From NCBI GenBank assembly GCA_030323885.1, contig CM059197.1, forward strand, positions 27,857,178 through 27,921,177: a DNA stretch of 64,000 nt, written 5' to 3'. This DNA comes from Branchipolynoe longqiensis (Eukaryota; Annelida; Polychaeta; Phyllodocida; Polynoidae). A program made the position numbers and the translations under genes. The notes under the pieces are model-generated. The model saw only the letters and a program-made list of their open reading frames with translations, did not search any database and had not been told where the DNA came from. The number at the start of each line of letters is the position of its first letter. Position 1 is the stretch's first letter. Of the stretch, positions 31,691 through 41,553 are shown one piece after another.

Positions 31691-32144
31691 GCATAGCTAA
31701 CCATATATATATATTTGTATGTATGGTATGACTATATATATATATATTCGTATATTATTGATATATCTTTGATATTATATCAATTTGTAATTGTATGGCG
31801 ACTTTAAACCGCAGGAGTGATGTATTAGGCAAGAGAATATGTATTCCAAATACCAGTAGATATTCCCCACAGTATGAATTCAGTAACATTATTTGACTCC
31901 AATTTGTATTAGGAGCCAATATCACCTTCCGGTGTCAGTAATACATCTCATGTAGGTCTATGGCTATGCATCTAGATTGATAATCTTAATATATATTACA
32001 TGAATAATTGTAAACATTTATGGAAATTAGAACATAAAAGTGCACAAGTAATGTGATTAGAATAATGGGATAGTGCATTAATTCCTGCTAGTTCGACATG
32101 ATATTCCCTGATGCAGACCTATATCTAGGTCAGGATCCGATCCA
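31691..32144. other. AT microsatellite and unassigned sequence
   Basis: (TA)n around 31703-31750, then AT-rich unique-looking sequence. Confidence 0.5.
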
Positions 32145-32432
32145 CAGATGGGTAGATCGTGGGTTCGTGGGTTCGAACCCTGGTCGAATCAAATGAATAA
32201 CTTTAAAATGTAGACTTGTCGCTTCCTATCCTGGCGCACAGCATTATTAGGATAGGGCAAGGACTGGTTGGCTCAGTGTCAGGATAATGTGACTGAGTGG
32301 AATATCAGGTCATGGTGCTGGTAGCCTGGTCTTCCAGTGTGGCAACACTATAAAGTTGTCATGAGTGCGCACTGTCACAAGGCAGTACCCGTTCTGATAT
32401 GACTGTAGATGTTGCCATGATGTAACACAACA
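32145..32432 (+). mobile_element. SINE-X, 5'-truncated head I, with TSD
   Basis: Starts inside the head at GGTAGATCGTGGG, complete body, tail AACACAACAACAAACAAAC. ATCCACAGATG flanks both sides (about 32132-32143 and 32442-32453). Confidence 0.85.
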
Positions 32433-32453
32433 ACAAACAAACATCCACAGATG

Positions 32454-32899
32454 CATTGCCACGATGATGCAATTACATTGTTAAGGACACTTTCAGAACT
32501 ATATGGGAGTTTGTCTTGCCAATATCGCTGTGCTGCAACTGTGACGTTTCTTGTGTCCTTTTATCGTTATAATAAATACTATCTGAGATATGATCAGCAA
32601 ATATTCGTATATGTATATATGTATTTATTCCTTAAAAGTACACAATTCATGTGAGATAAAACGTGTTATGTGAGTATAAATGCTAAAGGGGGTTATTTGT
32701 TAAGTATTTATTATTCTGTACTATGCCTCCTCGACTGCATCCATGTGACTGGTGACGCCACCACCAGGCTTCCTCGCCACTAACTGTCGCGGCACACTGT
32801 TAATCGCACTGGAGGGTTTCTTTTATATATTATAGATAAGTATATCATATATATATATGTATCCGTGTAGATAACCCTGCACTGATTACATGGATGTAT
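32454..32899. other. No recognisable gene or element
   Basis: AT-rich with short (AT)n runs near 32835-32860. Confidence 0.4.
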
Positions 32900-33148
32900 G
32901 ATGCGCGGCAAGGAAGGATGAGGAGGCGGGAGTGGAATAAGAGGGCATTTTATTGAGTAAATGCCCGAGGCGTTTCATGAACATACAATGAATGTGAGGT
33001 GTAATAAATCAACAGTACAGGTAAAGGTAAAATATAACATCATGTATGATGCATGCTCATGATGAGAGTGTCAAATGTCAGTGTTATAATGAAGTGTAAA
33101 ATCAGGTAATGTCAGTAGTTGGGAGGTGGGCCCGAGGAGCCCTCAACC
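32900..33148 (-). repeat. Ngaro-2 split direct repeat B2
   Basis: Outer 3' repeat, 249 bp, directly repeated at 33398-33646. Confidence 0.9.
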
Positions 33149-33187
33149 CTATAGTGGAGAGTTGGTGTATAGGGATGGTGGGTGGGG

Positions 33188-33399
33188 AAAAAGAGGTGTG
33201 AGGAGCGGAGTCTGTGGAGGCAGGAGGGCGAGTGGCCGGAGGAGAGGCTGGAGGCGGTTATAAGGGAAGGAGAAGGGGGGGGGGGGTATGTAAGAGAGAG
33301 AGAGAGCTGGAGGACAGAGGAGGGGGGGGGAGAGAGAGAGAGGGGGGGGGTGCGTCCTCCCTCACCTCGCATCAACCGCAATGCGAGCATTACGACCGA
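33188..33399 (-). repeat. Ngaro-2 split direct repeat A2
   Basis: Matches A1 (38287-38509) apart from lengths of G and GA runs. Abuts B1 at 33398/33399, giving the circle-junction sequence. Confidence 0.9.
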
Positions 33400-33646
33400 T
33401 GCGCGGCAAGGAAGGACGAGGATGCGGGAGTGGAATAAGAGGGCATTTTATTGAGTAAATGCCCGAGGCATTTCATGAACATACAATGAATGTGAGATGT
33501 AATAACACAACAGTACAGGTAAAGGTAAAATATAACATCATGTATGATGCATGCTCATGATGAGAGCGTCAAATGTCAGTGTTATAATGAAGTGTAAAAT
33601 CAGGTAATGTCAGTAGTTGGGAGGTGGGCCCGAGGAGCCTTCAACC
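33398..33646 (-). repeat. Ngaro-2 split direct repeat B1
   Basis: Internal copy of B. The last 15 codons of YR lie within it. Confidence 0.9.
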
Positions 33647-34634
33647 AGGAGAGAGGAGAGGGCTCGAGGGGCCGCCGAGGGAGCGAGGCGGGGACGTAAG
33701 CGTGGACCGCCTCAGAGGTCCAGGTCCCTTGGGCCATGATGTCGGAGATGTCGACTCCGGCGGCATGGCAGGCCTGGGCGGCGCCCCGGCGGAGGCTGTG
33801 GAGGGTGAAAGCCTCGGCCCCCCAGACACCTCGGGCGTGAAGGGCGCCTCGCATGAGGGCAGTGAGTGTGCGCGGGTCGAGGGGGCGACCGGAGGGCATG
33901 ATGAACGCCGGGGCATCGGGAGGCGTGGGGGACTGCCGGGTGGCCGCGTTCCAGGCGGCCAGAGGGCAGAGGCCCGGCCTCGGGCAGGCAGGGATGAAGA
34001 GGGCGCCGGCGCCCGAGGGCCCGGATATGGTCTTTGAGGTCCTGACCGTGACCCGGAGGCCGCCGGGGGCGGGGGCGACGTCGCCGCAGGTGATGGTGTG
34101 GGGGCCCCCCCAGCCCTCGGGACTCGGCGACAGCAGGTTGGATTGGCGCAGCATGCCAAAGTACCCGAGCAGGAGGGCGGCCCGAGGGGTGAGTGAGGCC
34201 GGTCCGGCGAGGGCGAGGTGAGAGATGACGAGGGCGAGCAGAGGAGGCGTCAGAGGGGGCGCCTGGCGAGGTGTGTGGGTCGAGGCGCGATCGGCACCTC
34301 GGCAAACGTCCTTGGCGAGGGCAGAGTCGAAGGCGGTGGTTGACCCTCCGGCCGCCCCGGTCCAGGTGCGCGCCCCGGACAGGGCGTTCCTGATGGAGGC
34401 CGGGGCGAGGCCTCGGGCGTAGAGGCAGGCAGTGTAGCCGGCGATCTGGAAGTCGGTGGGGGCGAGGGGGGCGAGCCCTCGGGCCACACAGTAGGTGACG
34501 TAGTCGCGGGCCTGGCGCCGGCGGTTCCTCCATGTCGAGGGGGCCAGGGAGGCGAGGCGCAGGCGGGCGATGTCCTCCACCTCGGCCGGGGGAAAACCTG
34601 CATCAGAGGCCGGGGTTAAAGGGGAAAGCGTCAT
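33600..34634 (-). CDS. Ngaro-2 tyrosine recombinase
   Basis: About 344 aa from the ATG at 34634. The N-terminal core-binding domain has STWRNRRRQARDY. The catalytic domain shows MLRQSNLL (first Arg), TVRTSKT (probable Lys strand), TLHSLRRGAAQAC (HxxR box) and GTWTSEAVHAY with the Tyr nucleophile in the window GTW...HAY, so the R-K-H-R-W-Y set is complete. It is expected to join circular cDNA into target DNA. Its frame is continuous with the upstream polymerase frame, but only because of a base loss near 34747; ancestrally it overlapped the end of RT-RNase H (stop at 34603) by about 30 bp. The C terminus ends within repeat B1. Confidence 0.9.
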   Translation of the reverse strand: MTLSPLTPASDAGFPPAEVEDIARLRLASLAPSTWRNRRRQARDYVTYCVARGLAPLAPTDFQIAGYTACLYARGLAPASIRNALSGARTWTGAAGGSTTAFDSALAKDVCRGADRASTHTPRQAPPLTPPLLALVISHLALAGPASLTPRAALLLGYFGMLRQSNLLSPSPEGWGGPHTITCGDVAPAPGGLRVTVRTSKTISGPSGAGALFIPACPRPGLCPLAAWNAATRQSPTPPDAPAFIMPSGRPLDPRTLTALMRGALHARGVWGAEAFTLHSLRRGAAQACHAAGVDISDIMAQGTWTSEAVHAYVPASLPRRPLEPSPLSWLKAPRAHLPTTDIT

Positions 34635-36393
34635 GGGAGGGCGATATGCTGCGTAGCCCGAGGCGGGCGACGCCGGCGCGGGCCACCACCGCCCAGGGTC
34701 TGTCGAGGTGGGCGCGGCTGAGCGCGTCGGCGAGGACGAGCTCGGCCCCGAGCTGGGGAGAATGGTGAGGGTGAAACAACGGGTCGCCGCGAGGAGCCAG
34801 AGCTCCCGAGCGCAGGTCCCGAGGGTAGCATCGCGGGCGAGGCCCGAGGTGAGGGAGGCGGCGGAGGCCATGTTATCAGTGTTGATCACGATGGTGGCCC
34901 CCGCCACGTCCTCAGGGATGAGGGCGCGCAGTGCAACGACGAGGTTGACGGCCTCCAACTCGTGGATGTCGGGGAACCGCGCCCGGAAGTCGAGGGTATA
35001 CCCTCGGGCGTAACAGTGGGTGGCGGAGTAGGCGCCTCCGCCCGTGAGGCAGGAGTCGCACTCTATGACGTGGACGCGCCCTGCCGATGCACGGAGGAGG
35101 TGGAGGCCGTTGGAGGCCCGGCCGTAGAGGGCGAACCACCTCAGGTCCCGGAGGGCGTCGTCGTCGAGGGTGAGCGAGGCGCAGCCGAAGCAGCGGCGGA
35201 GCGCCCCGAGGAGGCGACTCATGAACCTCCGGGCGGGGAGCACACAACTGCCCACGTGGTTCAAGCACCCGAGGAGGCTCTGGAGCTCGCGTCGAGTTAT
35301 GGCAGGGCAGGTGAGGCGGGCCTCGCATGAGAGGATGAGGTCGTCGACTTTGTCGGGGGCGATGCGAACCGTCATCGCCTCGCTGTCGAGGGCGAAGCCT
35401 AGCCAGGTGAGGCGGACAGCGGAAGGGTGGCACTTCCCAGGCGCCACGTCGAGCCCGAGGGTGGCAGCGAGGGCGAGGAAGGCGTCGAATGCCTGGGAGG
35501 CCCTGAGGTATGAGGCCTCGCACCCGACAAAGTCGTCGACGTATACCAGTGTGTGGAAGCCGTTGCGCCTCATGATCCAGGCGACGGCGGCCGTCACACG
35601 GACGCAGGCCGCGCCCGAGGAGCGGCAACCAAAGGGCAGGGCGAGGTCGATGTATACCCTCTGGTTGAGGGTGATGCCGTACAGGGGGCAGGCGAGGGGG
35701 TCGGCGCGGAGTTGCCGGTATGCGCGGGAGATGTCGGCCGACCAGAGGTATGCGCCGGAGCCCTCGCCCGTGAGGCAGCGCCCGAGGTCAGCGACTGAGG
35801 GGAGGGTGTAGGAGTGGGGTTTCCCGAGGTATTCCCGGCGAGGGATGCCGGCATTGACGCTGGCGCCGGGGAGAAAGGAGAGGTCGACGATGACCCGTCT
35901 CTTGCCCGAGTCGGATTTGGGGTGGGTCATCATGGGGGAGACCTTGGTCCAGGGAGTGAAGGGAGGGATGGTGAAGGGGCCTGCGAGGGCGCCGAGGGCG
36001 AGCTCGGTTTTGATGAAGGCCTCTATGTGGGGGGCGTGCTCAGGGGCCTCGCGGTGGTTGGTGAAGGTAGGGCGGGGGGGGGGAAGAGGCGGAGAAGTTG
36101 GCGGGGAAGCTGTACTCGAGTAGGCCGAGGAGGGCGGGGTCGGGGTAGTCGCGGAGGCGGTCGCGCCAGGCGGGAATGTGGAGGCCAGAGGGGAGGGGGA
36201 TGCGGGCGGCCAAAATATTAGGGAGGCCCGCTTCCCTGAGCGCGGTGTATGCGCGGGTGAAGGTGGGGTAGCGGGCCCATGCTTCCTTAGAAGCATGGGG
36301 CCAGATAGCGAGGAGGGTGGGGCGGTATTGGTGGGGGGAGGGGCCGCAGGAGGGGGCGGCGGGGAGGGTGTCTTTGATATGGGGTTGAACCAC
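34603..36393 (-). pseudogene. Ngaro-2 reverse transcriptase-RNase H, two frameshifts
   Basis: The N-terminal segment (GLPNILAARIPLPSGLHIPA) is in the frame starting 36393. A shift in the G/C run at about 36070-36082 moves to the main frame. That frame has VSPMMTHPKSDSGKRR, SADISRAYRQL (motif A), FGCRSSGAACVR (motif B), the YVDD box (35543-35532), then RNase H IECDS, HELEAV and NTDN. The last acidic motif LADALSR is present only in another frame after a shift in a G run near 34746-34750, ending at a stop at 34603. The catalytic RT set is intact but the RNase H set is broken by the second shift. Both sites are homopolymer-adjacent, so resequencing could restore the reading. Confidence 0.85.
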
Positions 36394-37051
36394 GTCAGAG
36401 ATGTGCTCGCTGAGGTCGTGGTGGGGGGGGGGGGGGAGGGGGGGGAGGGGGAGGAGGCGGTAGGAGAGGTTAAGGGGGGCGGCGAAGGAGGTGGGGGAGG
36501 GGGGGGGGGGGTGGGGGGGGGGGGTCGGGGTCGAGGGGGAGGCCGGGGAGGAGGGTGAGGTAGGCTGTGTCGGCGGGGGAGGGTGTGGGGGGGCGGGGAG
36601 GGGGGAGGGTTGGGAGAGGCGGAGGCGGACGGCGGCGGCGGGCGGCTGGGCTGGTGGGTAGAGATGAGAGAGAGACGGCGGGGCCTGTGGTGAGGTCGAG
36701 GCGGGGGGAGGCCGGGTGGTCGGCGGAGATAAGAGAGGAGTGGCGGTTGGGTGCAGGGTGGCGGTGTGAGAGAGGGTCTGTTGAGCCGCGGCGGGTGGCG
36801 GCAGGGGGGGGCTTTGAAGCCTGGTGTGGTGTGAGCGGTTGGGTGCTCTGCGGTCAGGGCGCGGGCGGGCCGGGCGGGCGGCGGGATGTGAGGGGGCGGT
36901 GAGATGTGAGGGGACGGCGAGATGTGAGAGGGCGGGAAATCAGTGGGCGGTGAGATGTGAGGGTGGTCGGTTGTGGGTGTGCGTGGGTCGGCGTGGGGGG
37001 GTGGGTGGGGCCGGCTGGGTCCCTCCGGGCCGGGCTGGAGGGGGCGGCGGA
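36394..37051. repeat. Ngaro-2 G-rich spacer between gag and RT
   Basis: About 650 bp of extreme G content on the plus strand with many G homopolymers (36422-36460, 36495-36530) and a tandem array of GCGGTGAGATGTGAGG-like units at about 36885-36965. The arginine/glycine-rich frames on the plus strand are composition artefacts. Confidence 0.75.
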
Positions 37052-38284
37052 CTAAAAATCCGCCGAGGGGGCGGGGCCCCCCCGCTCCCGGTTTCGTTTG
37101 CTATTGCATACGGCCTCGGAGTGCATGGTGAGGAACTTTCTAACGTTGGCACAGTATGCGCAAGCGTGTCGATACCTCGACGCCCCCTCCCCATGTGTCT
37201 CGCCGGCGCCTGCCCGGTCGCATGAGGCGGGGTCGCGGTTCCAGGAGGGGCATGGGGCGCCGTGGGATTCCCGGAGGTAGGGAGTCCTGGTGTCGGTCTG
37301 GGGGCGGGGGAGGAGGGGTCTGGGGGCGGGGCGGGGGGGGTCGGAGGAGCGGGGGGGGATGGGGAGGGCGCCTGTGGGTGTGGTGAGGGCCTCCATCCTG
37401 AGCATGTTGATGGCGGCGGGGTCATGCCAGCCGTGTGGGAGCCTACCGTCCGCGATCCATGTGAATACCGTCTCCGAATAACGGCGGACGGTAGCCCAGG
37501 GGTGGACGAGATTGTCTCGGTGAATGGTGAGGGCGTGGTGGCTGAGTCCGGGAAGGGAGTGGGCGGGGAAGGCGGGGTGGGCCTCGAGCATGCGGAGGGC
37601 GAGGGTGTACTCGTCCTTGGTCGCCTCCCCTCGCTTCACCGCCTTTCTCTCCGCCCCCCGCTCTATGAGGTCACAGGGGAAGATGTAGTGGGGGGAAATA
37701 CCTTTCCGTCGACCGGCGTTGTGTGTGTCGGCTGAGTCGAGTATTTCCCGGACAGCGTCTGCAGCGGAGGTGGCCGAGTGGGCGTGGGCGTCGCGGTAGT
37801 GGAGAGGGGGCGGGGCCTCGGAGGTCTGAGAGGCGGATGCCCCTCCCCTGGTGAAGCGGATGTAGTCGGGGTGAATGGCCCCCGGGGCCGCCGGCAGGGG
37901 CGGCGGAGGCGGGTGAGCCCCCCCCACGGTGTGGCGGGGCGTGCGGGGGGCGTCGATGTGCTGAGGCGGCGCCGGCGGGGGCGCGGCGGCCGCGGCGGGG
38001 GCGTGGTGGGGCGCGGCTCCGCGCTGGTCCCGGGCGTCGATTATGTCGAGCCTCGCCGTCATGCGTTCCATGGCCGCGACTGTGTCGAGTAGAGTGGCCT
38101 GCATGGTGCGTCCCCATTCCGATGGGGGGTCGCCGGGGGCGGTCCTCGGGAGAGGGGCGGCCTGAGGGGGCGAGGAGGGCGCGGCATGAGTGTGTCGATC
38201 CGGTCGATCCCGCCTCGGAGATGCGCTGTGCCTCCCTGCGGGCGGCGCGCCTCGTCCGTTGGGCGTGTAGAGAGATGAGGCCAA
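37052..38284 (-). CDS. Ngaro-2 Gag-like protein
   Basis: Open frame of 410 aa. The ATG lies 2 bp downstream of repeat A1. The N-terminal half is Pro/Ala/His-rich with a short possible coiled coil (about residues 60-87, LLDTVAAMERMTARLDI). The central core has WATVRRYSETVFTWIADG and GWHDPAAI, homologous to Ngaro-1 Gag. The C-terminal motif CPSWNRDPASC, then H, then HACAYC, is the same probable zinc knuckle as in Ngaro-1. The basic end KRNRERGG fits nucleic-acid binding. The capsid role is inferred from position and family. Confidence 0.85.
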   Translation of the reverse strand: MASSLYTPNGRGAPPAGRHSASPRRDRPDRHTHAAPSSPPQAAPLPRTAPGDPPSEWGRTMQATLLDTVAAMERMTARLDIIDARDQRGAAPHHAPAAAAAPPPAPPQHIDAPRTPRHTVGGAHPPPPPLPAAPGAIHPDYIRFTRGGASASQTSEAPPPLHYRDAHAHSATSAADAVREILDSADTHNAGRRKGISPHYIFPCDLIERGAERKAVKRGEATKDEYTLALRMLEAHPAFPAHSLPGLSHHALTIHRDNLVHPWATVRRYSETVFTWIADGRLPHGWHDPAAINMLRMEALTTPTGALPIPPRSSDPPRPAPRPLLPRPQTDTRTPYLRESHGAPCPSWNRDPASCDRAGAGETHGEGASRYRHACAYCANVRKFLTMHSEAVCNSKRNRERGGPAPSADF

Positions 38285-38286
38285 AG

Positions 38287-38509
38287 AAAAAGAGGTGTGA
38301 GGAGCGGAGTCTGTGGAGGCAGGAGGGCGAGTGGCCGGAGGAGAGGCTGGAGGCGGTTATAAGGGAAGGAGAAGGGGGGGGGGGGGGGGGGGGGGGGTTA
38401 TGTAAGAGAGAGAGAGAGCTGGAGGACAGAGGAGGGGGGGAGAGGGAGAGGGGGAGGGGGTGCGTCCTCCCTCACCTCGCATCAACCGCAATGCGAGCAT
38501 TACGACCGA
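38287..38509 (-). repeat. Ngaro-2 split direct repeat A1
   Basis: Outer 5' repeat of about 223 bp, including long G and (GA)n runs that differ in length from A2. Confidence 0.9.
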
Positions 38510-38582
38510 AGCACATATATATGTTCCAATTCCTACCCTCTAATGTAGATAATCTCGACACTTGATTGAATGGTTAACATTA

Positions 38583-38815
38583 GCCAGACGGGATGGAGGA
38601 ATGAGTTATAGCGTCCTTCTCCCATGTTGGTAGATCATGGGATCATGGCTTCGAATCAAACCAATGACTTACAAATGTATACTTGTCGCTTCCTAGCCAG
38701 ACGTTCGGCATTCCTAGGATAGGGCAAAGAGCAGTGGAATGAGGAAGACCAGTTGCCTGCGACTGAAATTTCCCCTGCTTAAACAACTAATGTACCAAAC
38801 AAAAAAACAAAAACA
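38583..38815 (+). mobile_element. SINE-Y (head I + tail Y), plus
   Basis: Head I (AGACGGGATGGAGGAATGAG), linker ending GGATAGGGCAAAG, then tail Y (AGCAGTGGAATGAGGAAGAC, GAAATTTCCCCTGCTTAAAC) with a CAAAAACAAAAA tail. It is the clearest SINE-Y copy. Confidence 0.85.
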
Positions 38816-38939
38816 AAAATGTCCCTCTGTCATTGGACACCGCAACCTCCCTGCATCCAGAACTCGTTCCTGGACCCAGCCTTGGTGGATAGAGCCGCCC
38901 CTAGCCTTATCGGGACATACGGGGAATCAGCGTGCTGAC

Positions 38940-39427
38940 TAGGGGTTGTGTTGAGGTTGGGAAGGGTCTGCGCATGTGCGCGTGTATGCGTGTGCGTGTG
39001 CGCGTGTGCGTGTGCGCGTCGGGTTGTATTGAGGTCGAGGAGTGTCAGAGCGTGTGTGTGCGCGTCGGGTTGTGTTGAGGTCGGGGAGTGTGTGCGTGTG
39101 CACGTCGGGTTGTGTTGAGTTCAGGGAGTGTCTGATCGTGTGTTTGTGTGAGTGTGTGTGTGTGTGAGCGTCGGGTTGTGTTGAGGTCGGGGAGTGTGTG
39201 CGAGTGTGCCTGTGCGCGTCGGGTTGTGTTGAGTTCGGGGAGTGTCTGATCGTGTGTTTGTGTGAGTGTGTGTGTGTGTGTGAGCGTCGGGTTGTGTTGA
39301 GGTCGGGGAGTGTGTGCGCATGTGCATGTGCACGTCGGGTTGTGTTGAGTCCGGGGAGTGTCTGATCATGTGTTTGTGTGAGTGTGTGTGTGTGTGTGAG
39401 CGTCGGGTTGTGTTGAGGTCTGGGAGT

Positions 39428-39462
<35 letters not shown>

Positions 39463-39550
39463 CGTCGGGTTGTGTTGAGTTTGGGGAGTATCTGTGCCCG
39501 TGTGCATGTGTGTATGCTTATCCGTGTGCGGGTGCACGTGTGTGTAGCCC
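38940..39550. repeat. GT/CG minisatellite
   Basis: About nine copies of a CGTCGGGTTGTGTTGAG...GGGGAGTGT block separated by (GT)n/(GC)n-type stretches, with a higher-order period near 115 bp. The strand is almost purely G/T/C alternation, a sequence type that favours Z-DNA. The His/Thr-rich antisense frame of 172 codons here is an artefact. Confidence 0.9.
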
Positions 39551-40307
39551 CCATTGTGTGGCCTCACCAGGTTGACTGGTCCAGCCATGACAGCAAATAT
39601 TGCGTTGCCATGGTAATTTCGGTAGGTGGAAAAAGGCACGCCGGCCTAATATTCGCAATATCCAGGAGGTGACCGCGGAGGTTGCTGGGTATTCTGAATG
39701 GCGTTGGACAGGCGGCTGGTTTATTACCGGTTAGGCCGATGTTGTTTGCAGGGCGGAGGTTTTATTGCCATGGGCAGCTGTGTGAGCTGGATATCAGATA
39801 GAACCCCAACTATGCAAGCATAAAATAAGGTCTCACAATGTTAGATTGCGGATTCCTTATGTCATATTTAGTATTGGTCGACTGAACGGTAGCTACTCTT
39901 GCATGCTACCCTGTATCACGCTACTGACTTTCAAGTATTAACTATTATCATTCTTGTATAAGATATACTAATATTTTCAGGGATCCCATTTGTCAGCGAA
40001 ATCGCTGATTTCGCCGAAAGCAGAGTTTCCAAATCAGCGGGGGAAAAATCCTGTCCGTGAACAAACTTTTACTTTTACTTATTTGTAAGTCTTGAAATCT
40101 TAAAATGGTTGTAATTTCAAGGCCAAAATATGTCTAAGTAGGTGCCAGATTGCACCACTTTAATCGTAGGTTTTATAAGAGTTTGGAGGGGGGGGGGGCT
40201 GTGCCTGGAACCTCCTAGCTTTTCAGGGATTTAAATTGTTATCCCTGGGACCACTATATTCTGTCATATCTCAAATAGTAATAACCATATTTCCACTTAT
40301 TCACTTA
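39551..40307. other. Unassigned; possible decayed transposon
   Basis: CAGGGATCCCATTTG (about 39979) and TATCCCTGGGA (about 40240) are weak inverted ends around TCAGCGAAATCGCTGATTTC and a poly-G run at 40190. Too weak for a firm call. Confidence 0.3.
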
Positions 40308-40310
40308 AAG

Positions 40311-40400
40311 CTGGACAGTCCGATGAAACCATCAACATTTCGAAATCAAAACATTTTTTTGTAAATTTTGTTTGTAAATATCCAACTGAGATACTGGTAG
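40311..40400 (-). mobile_element. MITE-C end fragment, minus
   Basis: TTAAAGCTGGACAGTCCGAT and the following AATCAAAACA correspond to the MITE-C 3' end in reverse orientation. Confidence 0.5.
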
Positions 40401-40462
40401 GTTTATTAAACATGTTCTTGCTGCATAGAGGCTGATAGAGTCAATTTAATTAATGGAACCGT

Positions 40463-40615
40463 TTCCCACTGATTGCGATATTGGAACTTGTTGCCGGTGA
40501 GCTGGTCTTCCAGAGAGGCAGCACTATAAAGTCGCCTCGAGTACACATTGTTGCAAGTCACTACTAGTTCTGAGATGACGTTACATGTTGCTAGGACGTG
40601 TAAATCCAAAGAAAG
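40463..40615 (+). mobile_element. SINE-X 3' half, plus
   Basis: Starts mid-body (GATATTGGAACTTGTTGCCG) and ends GCTAGGACGTGTAAATCC. Confidence 0.65.
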
Positions 40616-40620
40616 AAGAC

Positions 40621-40828
40621 GTTATAGTGTTGCCCCACTGGGAAATCAGAGCGACAGTACCATGACCCGATATCCCACTCAGTCACATTATCCTGACACT
40701 GAGCTAACCAGTCCTCGCCCTATCCCATTAATGCTGAGTGTCATTGGTTTGACTCAACCGGGAATTGAACTCCTGATCTCCCGCACAGGAATTCTGCGCT
40801 CTACCGAATCGGTCACCGCGCCCGGTTA
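40621..40828 (-). mobile_element. SINE-X, head II, minus, head-to-head with previous
   Basis: Head II (GAATCGGTCACCGCGCCCGG in plus orientation at the right) and body to the CCCACTGGG block. It abuts the plus-strand copy tail to truncated body, forming an inverted SINE pair. Confidence 0.75.
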
Positions 40829-41403
40829 GCAGCAATGAGCATGTACTAACAACGATCAGCTGGTATGAGTAGTTATGGACGGTTATAAGCTACAGGAAAT
40901 GTGGGCAGATGTTGTAAACACTGTAAACTCAACCAGTAGCGGCCAACTAGACCAAAAAACCCATCTACAATGGAATGAGCTTGGAAATGATTCTAGTTGG
41001 ATCCTACTGAGGTACATGATTAATCAATATTAACCTACTTACTAACTCAATAGGCCCCACATGTGATTACCATGAACACAATTTCAATCACAAAGGCCCA
41101 CCCTACATCCCCCATCACCCTTTCAACGAGTATGTTACTACAAGAAAGATAATCAGTTATGCCGCACCCCCTACTAACACCTACCATACTAGTCTAACAT
41201 AGTTACCTCCCCGCATATGTTTCTTTTTCGCTTATCTTGTTCTTTACCTATCATTCATGCACCAATGTTTTGCTTAATTTCCTGTAATTTTCTATCTGTA
41301 TATTGTTGTAGATTTGTTTACTGTGTAGAGGCAATTGTGAGTAGGGCTGGATTAGCACTGACAACATGTTATTCAGAGGAATAAAAACACTTGAAAAAAA
41401 AAA
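40829..41403. other. No recognisable gene or element
   Basis: AT-rich sequence, nothing supported. Confidence 0.4.
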
Positions 41404-41553
41404 GCAGCTATGAGCAACTGAGCAAGTATGGGAAAAAGCGCAAGTGTGAGTAATTATGAGCAACTGAGCAGGTACAAGCAGTTCTGAGAAACTGAGCAGA
41501 TGTGAGCATATTGTAAGCAGATATGAGCAGCTGTCGCCTGGTGTGAGCAGCTC
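41404..41553. repeat. Imperfect TGAGCAACTGAGCA tandem repeat
   Basis: Diverged units of about 15-25 bp built on TGAGCA and CTGAGCAG words. Confidence 0.6.

Larger units (their letters stand above)
32900..38509 (-). mobile_element. Ngaro-2, GC-rich YR retrotransposon
   Basis: The minus-strand element is about 5.6 kb: A1 (38509-38287), gag, G-rich spacer, RT-RNase H, YR, B1 (33646-33398), A2 (33399-33188), a 39-bp spacer, B2 (33148-32900). This is the same layout as Ngaro-1, with homologous proteins but a strikingly different base composition: coding parts are dominated by G/C and rich in CpG while both flanks are AT-rich. B1 and B2 differ at about eight positions by eye. gag and YR are open; RT-RNase H has two frameshifts at G/C runs, which could also be sequencing errors. 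Confidence 0.9.

Noticed and set aside
33712..34533. Long minus- and plus-strand frames overlapping Ngaro-2 (Arg/Pro/Gly-rich)
   Set aside because: They are shadow frames caused by high GC. The recombinase and polymerase motifs are all in the annotated frames.
32900..38509. Bacterial contamination as the explanation for the GC-rich block
   Set aside because: The block is a complete Ngaro element with split direct repeats and homologous proteins to Ngaro-1, and is flanked by ordinary local sequence.
39121..39639. 172-codon His/Thr-rich antisense frame
   Set aside because: It is the translation of the GT/CG minisatellite and has no composition or motif of a real protein.
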